Counted from the first letter of the stretch, positions 32,090-40,618 are shown. The stretch: 48,516 bases of DNA from Actinoplanes couchii (GCF_016862075.1 NZ_BOMG01000100.1:1-48516); one strand, 5' to 3'. The notes: generated from the sequence alone by a model not told the origin. Program-made: numbers and translations.

Positions 32090-32743
32090 GGACTTCGCTC
32101 CTACGCCGCTCTCTCCTGCGCCGTTCACTCCTACGCTGCCCTCTCCGGCGACGCCTTCTCCTGCGACGCCTTCTCCTATGCCGCCTTCTCCGGCGCCGCC
32201 CACTCCTATGCCGCTCAGGAACTCCTCGAAGGCGCGATCGACGCGGGCCACGTCGCCGGTCGACTCGACGTCCATGATCAGGCCACGGATCACCGCGAGC
32301 ACCAGGGTGCCCAGCTCAGGACGGCCGATGGTGCCCAGGCCCTGCTCCAGCGGCTGCAGCCAGTCGACGGTGGCCTCCCGGCGAAAACCCGGCCACAGCT
32401 TCTGCTCGGCGTCGTCGCGGAGCTTGCCGAACATGCTCAGGTACGGTCGCCCGGCCTCACCGGTCATCATCCGCCACGCGGTGCGCAGCGTGGTCAGATA
32501 GGGCTCGCCCGGGCGGGCGGCCAGCAGCTCCCCGAACAGGTCACGTTGCCGCCGCCGGGCCCGGATCAGGGTCTCCCGCAGCAGCCCGTCCCGGGTCCGG
32601 AAGTGGTAGATCAGCATCCGGGTGGACACGCCGGCCGCCGTCGCGAGCGGCTCCAGCCGATCCGGCAGCCCGTTCGCCAGCGCATGATCCACGCAGGCGT
32701 CCAGGATCCGGTCGCGAATCTCGGGCTGTTTGTGCCGTCCCAT
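32060..32743 (-). CDS. TetR-family regulator with repeat-built C-terminal tail
   Basis: The HTH reads IRDRILDACVDHALANG and LATAAGVSTRMLIYHFRTRD. The ligand domain ends near FEEFLSGIG; the last ~50 residues are Gly/Glu/Ala pentads encoded by eight 15-bp units and then unique sequence reaching into the 3' end of the cyclase gene. It is divergent from the alpha/beta hydrolase at 32834 and probably represses it. Confidence 0.85.
   Translation of the reverse strand: MGRHKQPEIRDRILDACVDHALANGLPDRLEPLATAAGVSTRMLIYHFRTRDGLLRETLIRARRRQRDLFGELLAARPGEPYLTTLRTAWRMMTGEAGRPYLSMFGKLRDDAEQKLWPGFRREATVDWLQPLEQGLGTIGRPELGTLVLAVIRGLIMDVESTGDVARVDRAFEEFLSGIGVGGAGEGGIGEGVAGEGVAGEGSVGVNGAGESGVGAKSLGGAGTVQN
32098..32217. 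repeat. 15-bp array at the TetR 3' end
   Basis: Eight 15-bp units starting ctcc(t/g)(a/g)(c/t)g, from 32098 to 32217, all in the TetR reading frame (GVAGE, GIGEG pentads). It fills the space between the two convergent genes. Confidence 0.93.
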
Positions 32744-32757
32744 GGCGGAACTTTTTC

Positions 32758-32775
32758 ACGTAACTGGCGGTACGT
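32758..32775. promoter_or_regulatory. Possible TetR operator
   Basis: ACGTA-N8-TACGT (32758-32775) between the divergent TetR and hydrolase genes. Weak evidence from the dyad and position only. Confidence 0.4.
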
Positions 32776-32833
32776 CTATCGTTGGTCTTCCTGGCCCGTA
32801 GCCATTCTTTCCTTCGTCAGAGGAGCTGAACTC

Positions 32834-33616
32834 ATGCGTGTTGTCTTCGTTCACGGGGCCTGCGTTCGCGACGGCTCGTGGTGGTGGCACCCGACCGCGG
32901 CCATACTCGCCGAGCGCGGCATCATCAGCGTCGCCCCGGCCCTGCCGAGCTGCGGCGAGGGCGGTCTCTCCTCGGACGGCCTTTCCTCGGACCGCCTTTC
33001 CTCGGGTGGCCTTTCGTCCAGCGATCTTTCGTCCGGCGGCCTTTCGTCCGGCGGCCTTTCGTCGGCCGATCTTTACCAGGACGTCGCAGCGGTCCGGGCC
33101 GTCCTCGAAGCGAGTGACGAGCCGACGGTGATCGTCGGGCACAGTTACGGCGGCATCGTCGCCGCCGAGGCCGCAGTCGGCGCGCAATCGGTCCGGCACA
33201 TGGTGTTCGTGTCCAGCTACCTGCCGTTGCCAGGCGAATCGCTGTCCACGTTCGGTGCCCCCGAACCCCCGCCGTTCCTGGACTTCGACCCCGAGGGAGG
33301 CACATTCGGCGGAGTCCCCGAACTGTTCGCCGAGACGTTCGTCCAGGACTGCCCACCGGAGATCATCAAGGCTGCGCTAGAACGCCTGACCAGGCAGAAC
33401 ATCGCGGTCCTCCAGCAGCCGGTGCAAGCCGCGGCCTGGCCCGACCGACCCAACACGTATGTGGTCTGCACCGAGGACAACGGCACTCCGGCAACGGCCC
33501 AGCGAGAGTTCGCCCGCCGAGCCGACAAGGTGCTGGAACTGAAGTCCGGCCACCACCCGTTCCTGTCCCAGCCAGAGGCCGTCGCCGACATCATCACAGC
33601 CATCGCCAACCGCTGA
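32834..33616 (+). CDS. Alpha/beta hydrolase with pentapeptide insertion
   Basis: The 260-residue protein matches small salicylate-esterase-like hydrolases: VFVHGACVRDGSWWW, nucleophile in VIVGHSYGGIVAAEAA, MVFVSSYLPLPGES, and the late His in LKSGHHPFLSQPEAVA. ATG 32834 has AGGAG 8 nt upstream; an upstream in-frame extension is not supported. After PALPSCGEG there are seven GLSSD/GLSSG-type pentads (15-bp units) before DLYQDVAAVRAVLEA. Divergent from TetR. Confidence 0.87.
   Translation: MRVVFVHGACVRDGSWWWHPTAAILAERGIISVAPALPSCGEGGLSSDGLSSDRLSSGGLSSSDLSSGGLSSGGLSSADLYQDVAAVRAVLEASDEPTVIVGHSYGGIVAAEAAVGAQSVRHMVFVSSYLPLPGESLSTFGAPEPPPFLDFDPEGGTFGGVPELFAETFVQDCPPEIIKAALERLTRQNIAVLQQPVQAAAWPDRPNTYVVCTEDNGTPATAQREFARRADKVLELKSGHHPFLSQPEAVADIITAIANR
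32963..33076 (+). repeat. 15-bp array in the hydrolase gene
   Basis: Seven full units (ggcctttcgtccggc type) plus a partial one; in frame, encoding GLSSD/DLSSG pentads. Adjacent copies at 33023-33052 are nearly identical. Confidence 0.93.
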
Positions 33617-33633
33617 CGAGGTCACCGCCCCTC

Positions 33634-33824
33634 CGACGCCCACCCCTCTCGGACCTTCTACTCCCGCCTGTCCCGGGCCTTCTACTTACGCCAGTCCCGG
33701 GCCGTCTGTTCCCAACCCGTCCTGGACCTCCCACTCCCGCCAACCCCGGGCTTTCTGCTCCCGCCCGTCCTGGGCCTCCTACTTCCGCAGGTCCCGGGCG
33801 TTCTGTTCCCGCCCGTCCCGAGCC
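33634..33824. repeat. 24-bp array spanning the stop codon of the HEAT-like gene
   Basis: About seven units of 24 bp (one 25 bp), consensus ttctactcccgcctgtcccg plus ggcc. The stop codon of the minus-strand gene (33779-33781, CTA on plus) is one variant of the unit; other copies carry CTG (Gln) or CTA (stop) at that position. It fills the 162-bp convergent gap and the gene's last codons. Confidence 0.85.
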
Positions 33825-34543
33825 GGAGCCGCTCGGGACGGGTCGCCGGGTATGTGGCCCCACGCCAACCGCCGCCTGATCGCCTCCCCGATCCAGATCA
33901 GATCGCTGACCGGCCCGGCCCGGACGAAATGGCCGGTCCGGAGCAACCGATCCGTATCCGAGGTCACCGACGCCTCCAGCGATTCATCATCGGGGGCGGT
34001 CAGGTCGGCGAGAAGCTCCGCGACCTCGGCGACCAGCAGGGACGGCTCGCCGAGCAGGGCACGCAAGGTGGGCAGGACCAGATCCGGATCTCCGGTGGCC
34101 GCCGCCGCCGCACGCACTGCCGGATCGGGATCGTCCAGCGACGGAGGCCGCTCGGCAGAAACCGCCCGCCGAACAGGTTCAAGCAGCTCACCGTCGGTAT
34201 GCCGCGGATCAGCAACCATCCCCAACAGCCAGACCAACCCGGCACGATCGTCCCCGGCCCGATCGATCCCAGCCTCGACGGACCCGGCCCCGGACCCGGA
34301 CCTGGCCCGATCGATCTCAGCCTCGACGGGCCCGGCCCCGGACCCCGCACCGGACCCGGCCCCAGGCCCGAACCCGGCCTCACGCCCGGAGCCGGAACCG
34401 GCAAAACCAGGCATCGACCCGCCGCTGGAACGGGCGCGTTCAGCGAGAGCCGGAATGGCGGCGAGAGTTTCCGGGAGGAGGGTGCCCTGCGGGAAAATCA
34501 GGTCAGTGATCGTATAGAGGTCGGCCGCGCGGAAGTCGACCAT
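33779..34543 (-). CDS. HEAT-repeat-like protein of unknown function
   Basis: From ATG 34543 the protein is 254 residues: MVDFRAADLYTITDLIFPQG, a Gly/Ser-rich repetitive middle (about residues 45-105), then HEAT-like helices (DDPDPAVRAAAAATGDPDLV, LPTLRALLGEPSLLVAEVAE). The frame continues to GTG 34651, but those extra residues are repeats (PSADLDAAG) and that GTG lies in the arm of a hairpin, so 34543 is preferred. The stop codon belongs to a 24-bp array, so the C-terminus could vary. No catalytic motif is seen. Confidence 0.65.
   Translation of the reverse strand: MVDFRAADLYTITDLIFPQGTLLPETLAAIPALAERARSSGGSMPGFAGSGSGREAGFGPGAGSGAGSGAGPVEAEIDRARSGSGAGSVEAGIDRAGDDRAGLVWLLGMVADPRHTDGELLEPVRRAVSAERPPSLDDPDPAVRAAAAATGDPDLVLPTLRALLGEPSLLVAEVAELLADLTAPDDESLEASVTSDTDRLLRTGHFVRAGPVSDLIWIGEAIRRRLAWGHIPGDPSRAAPARDGREQNARDLRK
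34260..34400. repeat. Internal repeat of the HEAT-like gene
   Basis: A unit of about 60 bp containing gatcgat(c/t)(c/t)cagcctcgacg occurs twice, followed by ccggacccgg-type short repeats, in frame (VEAEIDRA / VEAGIDRA). Confidence 0.75.
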
Positions 34544-34544
34544 A

Positions 34545-34740
34545 TCGAGGTCGGCCGAGGGAGAACCGGCCGCGTCAAGGTCGGCCGAGGGACAACCGGC
34601 CGTGCCGAGGTCGGCCGAAGGAAAACCGGCTTTTGTCCAGCGCGGCCGCACAAAAGCCGGCCGCGCTGAGATCAGCTGCGGGAGAGCCGGCCGCGTCGAG
34701 GTCAGGCGTGGGAGGGACGGACGCGGGAGGGACGGGCGTG
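34545..34740. repeat. 30-bp array upstream of the HEAT-like gene
   Basis: Units of aggtcggccgagggagaacc plus ggccgcgtca at 34548, 34578 and 34608 (30-bp period), with degenerate copies after 34668. Confidence 0.85.
34626..34660. terminator. Inverted repeat between the ABC exporter and the HEAT-like gene
   Basis: CCGGCTTTTGT (34626-34636) and ACAAAAGCCGG (34650-34660) are perfect 11-bp arms with a 13-nt loop. Without a T-run it may be a terminator or a cruciform; it lies downstream of the exporter operon. Confidence 0.5.
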
Positions 34741-34754
34741 TGGGGTGGGTGCAT

Positions 34755-36497
34755 CTAGCGGCCCCCAGCCGACGTCGACGGCAGGTTCTCGCCGCCGTGC
34801 CAGGAGGTCCACAAGGCCGAGTACGGGCCGTCGGCCGCGACCAGTTCGTCGTGGGTGCCGAGTTCGATCACGCGGCCTCCGTCCATCACCGCCACCCGGT
34901 CGGCGTCGTGGGCGGTCTGCAGGCGGTGTGCGATCGCGATGACCGTGCGGTCGTGCAGGACGGCGGCCAGGGAGCGCTCGGCGGCGCGGGCCGCGGTCGG
35001 GTCGAGCAGGGCGGTGGCCTCGTCGAGGATGACCGTGTGCGGGTCGGCGAGGACCACCCGGGCCAGGGCCAGCTGCTGGGCCTGGGCGCCGTCGAGCGGA
35101 TTCTCGCCCAGGTCGCGGTCGAGGTCGTCGGCCCAGTCGGCGCCGACGGTGCGCAGTGCCTCGGTCAGGCGCTCGTCGGGGGCGTCGGCCATCAGGTTCT
35201 CCCGCAGCGTCTCCCGGAAGACGTGGTGCTCCTGGGTGACCAGGACGACGTGCCGGCGCAGCTCGTGCGGTGGCAGGTCGGCGATCGGGACGCCGCCGAC
35301 GGTGACGGTGCCGGCGGTGGGGCGTTCGACGCCGGCGATCAGGCGGCCGAGGGTGGATTTGCCGGCGCCGGAGAGGCCGACGACGGCGAGCCGTTCGCCG
35401 GGACGGACGGTCAGGTCGACGTCGTGGAGGACATCACGGCCCTGGTCGTACGCGTAACGCACGGCCCGCACCTCGATCCGCTCGGTCTCCGGCATCCGGT
35501 CGGCGAACGGTGGCGGGGCGGGCACGGCGGCGATCCCCTCGACCCGGGCGAAGGCGGCCCCGGCGCTCTGCAGCTGGTCGAGGTAGATCAGCACGCTGTC
35601 GATCGGGCCGACGAGCTGGCGCAGGTAGAGCACGGCGGCGGCGACGGTGCCGATGCTGACCCGGCCGTCGAAGTAGAGCAGCCCGCCGAGGAGCAGGACG
35701 AGCACGGCGGGGAGCGCGTACGACGTCTCGGCCGCCGGGAAGAAGACGCTGCGCAGCCGCAGGGTGGCGAGCCGGGTGCGCCGGGTCTCGGTGAGGGCTT
35801 CCTGCCCGGCGGCGAGCCGGTGCCCGGCGAGCCCGAACGCCTCGATGGTGCGGGCGCCGGAGGTGGTGGCGGCGAGTTCGTCGGCGAGCCGCGAGTTGGC
35901 CTCGCCCTCGAGCAGGTAGGCGGCCCCGGCCCGGCGCAGGTACCACCGGGTGACGAACCAGATGCCGGTGAACCCGACGAAGCCGACCAGACCGAGGACC
36001 GGGTCGAGGACGAGCACCGCGATGATCAGGAAGGCGCCCTGGACGACGGCGACGAAGATGGTCGGCAGGACGTCGCGCAGCGCGGTGGCGATCGAGTCGA
36101 CGTCGGTGCTGCCGCGGGCGGCGAGGTCACCGGCCGGGACGCGTTCGATCACGGCGGCGGGCAGGTTGACGGCCCGTTCCAGGAACGTCTCCCGGATCCG
36201 GGCGGCGGTGCGCTCGCCGAACCGGTAGGCCACCGCGAGCGCCCACCGCGACAGCAGCAGCTGGACGACCGCGCAGCCCAGCACGGCGAGGGCGAGCCGG
36301 TCGACGTGCCCGTGGCCACCACCGGCGGCGACGGTGTCGATGACCCGACCGAGCAGCCAGGGGCCGCCGAGCCCGGCGAGCGCGGCCAGCGAGCTGAGGG
36401 TGAGCATGCCGGCGACGACCCGGCGGTCGGCGGCGACCAGGGCGGCGGCGGCCCGGCCGACCCGGCGCTGGTCGGCGATCGGGAGTGTGGCGGTCAT
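34755..36497 (-). CDS. ABC exporter half-transporter B (catalytically competent ATP site)
   Basis: The 580-residue type-1 exporter has six helices (first near LTLSSLAALAGLGGPWLLGR) and a nucleotide-binding domain with intact Walker A (VVGLSGAGKSTLGRLIAG), Walker B (TVILDEATALLD) and H-loop (VIAIAHRLQT), but a degenerate signature: LDGAQAQQLALAR in place of LSGGQ. It is the partner of half-transporter A, whose defects are exactly complementary. ATG 36497 overlaps the upstream stop (ATGA). Substrate unknown, probably a drug or metabolite. Confidence 0.9.
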   Translation of the reverse strand: MTATLPIADQRRVGRAAAALVAADRRVVAGMLTLSSLAALAGLGGPWLLGRVIDTVAAGGGHGHVDRLALAVLGCAVVQLLLSRWALAVAYRFGERTAARIRETFLERAVNLPAAVIERVPAGDLAARGSTDVDSIATALRDVLPTIFVAVVQGAFLIIAVLVLDPVLGLVGFVGFTGIWFVTRWYLRRAGAAYLLEGEANSRLADELAATTSGARTIEAFGLAGHRLAAGQEALTETRRTRLATLRLRSVFFPAAETSYALPAVLVLLLGGLLYFDGRVSIGTVAAAVLYLRQLVGPIDSVLIYLDQLQSAGAAFARVEGIAAVPAPPPFADRMPETERIEVRAVRYAYDQGRDVLHDVDLTVRPGERLAVVGLSGAGKSTLGRLIAGVERPTAGTVTVGGVPIADLPPHELRRHVVLVTQEHHVFRETLRENLMADAPDERLTEALRTVGADWADDLDRDLGENPLDGAQAQQLALARVVLADPHTVILDEATALLDPTAARAAERSLAAVLHDRTVIAIAHRLQTAHDADRVAVMDGGRVIELGTHDELVAADGPYSALWTSWHGGENLPSTSAGGR

Positions 36498-38143
36498 CGG
36501 GTCACCAGCGCCCGGTAGCCCGCTTCGGTGGCGAGCAGCTCGCGGTGGGTGCCGGAGGCGGCGACCCGGCCGTCGACCAGCCAGTGCACGGTGTCGGCGC
36601 GGTCCAGCAGCACCGGTGAGGTGGTGGCCAGGACGGTGCCGCGGCCGGCGCGGGCGGTGCTGAGCCGGTCGGCGATGGCGGCTTCGGTGTGCGCGTCGAC
36701 GGCCGATGTCGGTTCCGGGGCGAGCAGCATCTCCGGGTCGGCGTAGACGGCGCGGGCCAGCCGGACCCGTTGCCGCTGCCCGCCGGAGAGGTTGCGGCCG
36801 CCCCAGGTGACCGGGCGGTCCAGGTCGTCGCCGACGTCGTGGGCGACCGCGGTGGCCAGGGCCCGGCGGATCCGGTCGTCGTCGGGGTCGAGGCGGCCGG
36901 CGACGATCTCGCGCAGGGTGCCGGCGAACAGGTCGGCCTCGTGGTCGGAGACCAGGACCCGGTCCCGGATCTCGGTGGTGTCGATGCCGTCGAGCGGGCG
37001 GCCGGCCCAGGTGGCGGTGGTCGGGCCGTAGGCGCCCAGCCGGTCGAGGACCTCGGCGGCGTCGGCGGGCCGGGAGCCGGCCAGGGCGGTGAACCGGCCC
37101 GGCTCGGCGCACACTCCGGACACCGGGTCGTGCAGGACGGACGGGCCGGGTGGTGCGGGTTCCCCGGCCGGGTCGTCGACGGGCAGCCGCAGGAACTCGG
37201 TCAGCCGCCGGGCCGCCACCACACCGTGCGTGACGTCGAACCCGACGAAGATCAGCACGTTCACCGGGATGACGACCATGGCGGTGTAGCCGTACACCGC
37301 GACCAGCTCTCCGGGGGTGAGCTGCCCGTCCACCGCCATCCGGGCGGCCAGCCAGATGACGACGCCGATGAAGACGGCCGGCAGGCCCTCGCCGAGGGCG
37401 CCGATCCAGCTGGATGGGCCGCCGACCCGGTAGCCCTGGTCCCGCAGCGCGGTCGACTCGCGCCGGTAGCGGTCCAGGTGGACCTCCTTGCCGCCGAGCC
37501 CGTTGAGGATGCGCAGGCCGCCGATCACGTCGAGCAGCCGCCCGTTCACCGTGCCCTGCCGCTCGCGGTAGCGGGAGCCGGCCCGCTGGGTGCGGCGCAG
37601 CAGCGGGCCGACGATCAGCACCAGCGCCGGCACCCCGATCATGATCACCGCGGCGAGCAGCCCGGAGATGCCGGCCAGGGTGATCGCGATGATCGTGCAG
37701 GCGACCACCGACGCCACCCCGACCCCGCCGGCGTTCATCGACCGGCTGATGGTCCACACGTCGGAGATGCCGATGGTGACCACCTCACCGGCGGTGACCC
37801 GCCGGGGCAGGGCCGCGCCGAGCCGGGTGGCGTGGGTCATCACCAGGTCGGCGGTGATCAGCGCGGCGGCGATCCGCAGTTTTGTCATGCTGCGGTGCCG
37901 CATGATGCCGAGCCAGGCGCTGCCGGCCCCGACGGCCAGGACCACGCCGGCCCAGGCGAAGAGCACGGCGGGCCGGTGCGGCACCAGGCCGCGGTCGATG
38001 GCCTGCGAGATGAGGTACGGCGTGAGGGCCATGCTGGCGAACCAGAGCGACCCGAACATCGCGCCGAGCGCCACCCGCCCTTTCACTCGCCGGGCCAGCC
38101 ACCACAGGTATCTCACGGGTCCGCGCGCATCCACAACCGACAT
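36494..38143 (-). CDS. ABC exporter half-transporter A with degenerate ATPase site
   Basis: The 549-residue exporter subunit has six transmembrane helices and a nucleotide-binding domain that keeps the signature NLSGGQRQRVRLARAVY but has lost Walker A (RFTALAGSRPADAAEVLDRL has no GxxGxGKS/T), has Walker B as LLAPEPTSAVD (Asp to Pro) and Ser for the switch His (LATTSPVLL). It can only supply its LSGGQ to the partner's ATP site. It lies 25 bp after the MFS gene. Confidence 0.9.
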   Translation of the reverse strand: MSVVDARGPVRYLWWLARRVKGRVALGAMFGSLWFASMALTPYLISQAIDRGLVPHRPAVLFAWAGVVLAVGAGSAWLGIMRHRSMTKLRIAAALITADLVMTHATRLGAALPRRVTAGEVVTIGISDVWTISRSMNAGGVGVASVVACTIIAITLAGISGLLAAVIMIGVPALVLIVGPLLRRTQRAGSRYRERQGTVNGRLLDVIGGLRILNGLGGKEVHLDRYRRESTALRDQGYRVGGPSSWIGALGEGLPAVFIGVVIWLAARMAVDGQLTPGELVAVYGYTAMVVIPVNVLIFVGFDVTHGVVAARRLTEFLRLPVDDPAGEPAPPGPSVLHDPVSGVCAEPGRFTALAGSRPADAAEVLDRLGAYGPTTATWAGRPLDGIDTTEIRDRVLVSDHEADLFAGTLREIVAGRLDPDDDRIRRALATAVAHDVGDDLDRPVTWGGRNLSGGQRQRVRLARAVYADPEMLLAPEPTSAVDAHTEAAIADRLSTARAGRGTVLATTSPVLLDRADTVHWLVDGRVAASGTHRELLATEAGYRALVTR

Positions 38144-38168
38144 GCTGCCGCACCGGTACCCGCAGATG

Positions 38169-39524
38169 TCACCCGATTTTCACCGGTTCTCCCACCCGCC
38201 GGCGCACCGCGACCACCACGATGATCGCCGCGACCAGCGCGAACCCGCCGGCCAGGACGGTGGCGTCGCTCAGCCCGTCGGCATACGTTTTCTGCTGCTG
38301 GAAGAACGTGCCGTAGATCGCCACACCGAAGGCGAATCCGAGCTGCCGGAACGTGTTCAGCGCCCCGCCGGCCATGCCGCTGCGTTCCCGGGGGACCTCG
38401 GCCAGCACCGCCGACGACAGCACCGGCATCACCACGCCCGAGCCCAGCCCGACCAGGATCAGTCCCGGGATCAGGGCGAACGCGCTGTCGCTGACGATCG
38501 TCTGGGCGAACGCCCCGGCCCCGATCAGCGCCAGCCCGCCGCCGATCGCGATCCGCGGGTTCACGCCCTGCAAGTGCCGCCCGGCGAACACGCCGACCAG
38601 CAGGGCCGCGCCGCTCAGCGGCAGCGCCCCGATCAGCCCGGCGTCGACCGGGCCGTAGCCGAGCACCTGCTGCAGCCAGGTGGTGGTGTAGGGCAGGTAG
38701 GCGAAGGCGGCCGCCTGGCACAGGAACGCCGCCACGATCATCCCGGCGAACGGGGCCTGCCGGAACAGTCCCAGATCCAGCATCGGATGGCTGGACCGGT
38801 GCTCGACCAGCACGAACAGCGCGATCCCGGCGAGTCCGGCGGCGAGCGGGCCGAGCACGGTGAGGCTGGTCCAGCCGTCCTCGACGGCACGGATCAGGCC
38901 GTAGGTGATCGCGGTCGCGGCCAGGGTGAACGTGACCGTGCCGGGGATGTCGAAACGGCCGGCCCGTGCGGCGCGGGACTCGGTGACCGTACGCAGGGTG
39001 AACCAGACCGCGGCCACGCAGACCGGGAGGTTGACCAGGAAGATCCAGCGCCAGCCGAAATGCTCGGTGAGCAGGCCGCCGGCCAGCGGTCCGGCCGCGG
39101 TGGCGGCGCCGCTGACCGCGCCCCAGACGCCGAACGCGACGCCGCGGTCCGGGCCCTGATAGGTGACGTTGAGGATGGCCACCGTGGTCGCGAACATCGC
39201 GGCGCCGCCGACCCCCTGCAGCACACGGGCCGCGACCAGGGCGTTCGTGGTCGGCGCCAGCGCGCAGACCAACGAGGACAGAGCGAAGACCACCAGCCCG
39301 GCGACGTACGTGATCCGGCGCCCGTACCGGTCCGCGAGCGCGCCCGCACCCAGCAGCAGGGCTGCCAGCGCCAGGGCGTAGCCGTCCAGGACCCAGGCCA
39401 GATCGTGCGGCCCGGCCTCCAGGTGACCGGCGATGCTGGGCAGGGCGACGATCACGATGGTGACGTCGACGAGCAGCAGGAAGGTGCCGAGACAGACGGC
39501 AATCAGGGGTAACCACTTACGCAT
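38169..39524 (-). CDS. MFS drug transporter, DHA2 (14-helix) family
   Basis: The 451-residue protein has family motifs: LLVDVTIVIVALPSIAGHLE (motif D1), WVLDGYALALAALLLGAGAL, ADRYGRRITYVAG (motif A) and GPLAGGLLTEHFGWRWIFLV (motif C), followed by the remaining helices. ATG 39524 (MRKWLPLIAV) is chosen; the in-frame upstream extension is basic low-complexity sequence. It is divergent from the Lrp/AsnC regulator and first in an operon with the ABC exporter. Confidence 0.9.
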   Translation of the reverse strand: MRKWLPLIAVCLGTFLLLVDVTIVIVALPSIAGHLEAGPHDLAWVLDGYALALAALLLGAGALADRYGRRITYVAGLVVFALSSLVCALAPTTNALVAARVLQGVGGAAMFATTVAILNVTYQGPDRGVAFGVWGAVSGAATAAGPLAGGLLTEHFGWRWIFLVNLPVCVAAVWFTLRTVTESRAARAGRFDIPGTVTFTLAATAITYGLIRAVEDGWTSLTVLGPLAAGLAGIALFVLVEHRSSHPMLDLGLFRQAPFAGMIVAAFLCQAAAFAYLPYTTTWLQQVLGYGPVDAGLIGALPLSGAALLVGVFAGRHLQGVNPRIAIGGGLALIGAGAFAQTIVSDSAFALIPGLILVGLGSGVVMPVLSSAVLAEVPRERSGMAGGALNTFRQLGFAFGVAIYGTFFQQQKTYADGLSDATVLAGGFALVAAIIVVVAVRRRVGEPVKIG

Positions 39525-39583
39525 GCGCCGAAGAATGCCGCCCGGACCGCGAAGACGCCGACGTTTTCCGGCCATCCTTGCGG

Positions 39584-39610
39584 ATCTCGACATCAAGATA
39601 CGCTCGGCCG
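39584..39610. promoter_or_regulatory. Divergent region of MFS and Lrp genes
   Basis: TACGCT (39599-39604) lies 6 nt before GTG 39611, the leaderless pattern. ATCT-N8-AGAT (39584-39599) is a weak dyad that could bind the Lrp-like product. Confidence 0.4.
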
Positions 39611-40618
39611 GTGGAATTCGACACGCTGGATCAGCAGATCGTGCACGCGCTGCGGGTCGACGGCCGGGCCGGTTACCGGGAGATCGGCGCGGCCCTCGGC
39701 GTCTCCGACCAGACGATCGCCCGTCGTTACCGCAAACTGCGGGAGACCGCCGGCGTACGCGTGATCGGCCTGCCGAATCCGATCCGGCTCGGCTACGAGA
39801 CCTGGATGCTGCGGCTGCACACCGGCCCGGACATGGCGATGACCCTGGCCCGGGCGCTGGCCCGGCGCTCCGACACCAGCTGGGTGTCGCTCTCCTCCGG
39901 CGGCACCGAGGTCGCCTGCAACGTGCGGGTTCCGGCGCACGCCGACCGGGAGTCGCTGCTGCTGGAGAAGCTGCCGCGCACACCCCGGCTGGTGTCGGTG
40001 AGCGCGCACTGCCTGATCCACCACTTCGTGGGTGGCGTGGTCGGCCCGGACCGGCACGACGACTCGCTGACCCGGGCCCAGATCGAGCTGCTCACCCCGG
40101 CCGGGCCACCGCCGCCGTACTCGCACGTCGGCCCGGTGCCGGCCACCTCCGCCGCCGGGCCGCCGGTCCGATTGTCCGGCGAGGACGACGCGCTGCTGGA
40201 GGCGCTGGCCCGGGACGGCCGGACCGGGTATGCCGAGCTGTCGACGGCGACCGGCTGGCCGGAGTCGACGGTCCGCCGCCGGATGCGGGAGCTGCGCGGC
40301 AGCGGCGCGTTGTACTACGACGTCGAGCTGAAGTCGTTCATGTTCGGCTTCCTCGCCCCGGTCCAGTTGTGGCTGACCGTCGCGCCGGCGCATCTGGCCG
40401 CGGTCGGGCAGGCGCTGACCGAGCACGAGGAGGTGGTCTTCGCGGCCGCCACGACCGGTGCGACCAATCTGGTGGCGATCGTGGTGTGCCGGGACATGCC
40501 CGCCTTCTACCGGTACCTGACCGAGCGGGTCAGCGGCCTGGACGGGGTGGACCGGGTCGAGTCGGCGCCGCTGCTGCGACACGTCAAACAACTCGGCTCG
40601 GTGACCGGCATGTTATGA
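39611..40618 (+). CDS. Duplicated Lrp/AsnC-family regulator
   Basis: Two Lrp-type halves are present: an HTH at residues about 4-50 (FDTLDQQIVHALRVDGRAGY, VSDQTIARRYRKLRE) with a first RAM-like domain, and a second HTH near 195-240 (GYAELSTATGWPESTVRRRM) with a second effector-like domain. Typical Lrp proteins are ~150 residues; 335 residues equals a tandem fusion. GTG 39611 is preferred over an upstream TTG at 39578 because of the -10. Divergence suggests control of the multidrug operon. Confidence 0.85.
   Translation: MEFDTLDQQIVHALRVDGRAGYREIGAALGVSDQTIARRYRKLRETAGVRVIGLPNPIRLGYETWMLRLHTGPDMAMTLARALARRSDTSWVSLSSGGTEVACNVRVPAHADRESLLLEKLPRTPRLVSVSAHCLIHHFVGGVVGPDRHDDSLTRAQIELLTPAGPPPPYSHVGPVPATSAAGPPVRLSGEDDALLEALARDGRTGYAELSTATGWPESTVRRRMRELRGSGALYYDVELKSFMFGFLAPVQLWLTVAPAHLAAVGQALTEHEEVVFAAATTGATNLVAIVVCRDMPAFYRYLTERVSGLDGVDRVESAPLLRHVKQLGSVTGML

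Noticed and set aside
34602..36518. Long plus-strand frame opposite the ABC exporter
   Set aside because: Shadow of the exporter gene; acidic low-complexity translation without domain signals.
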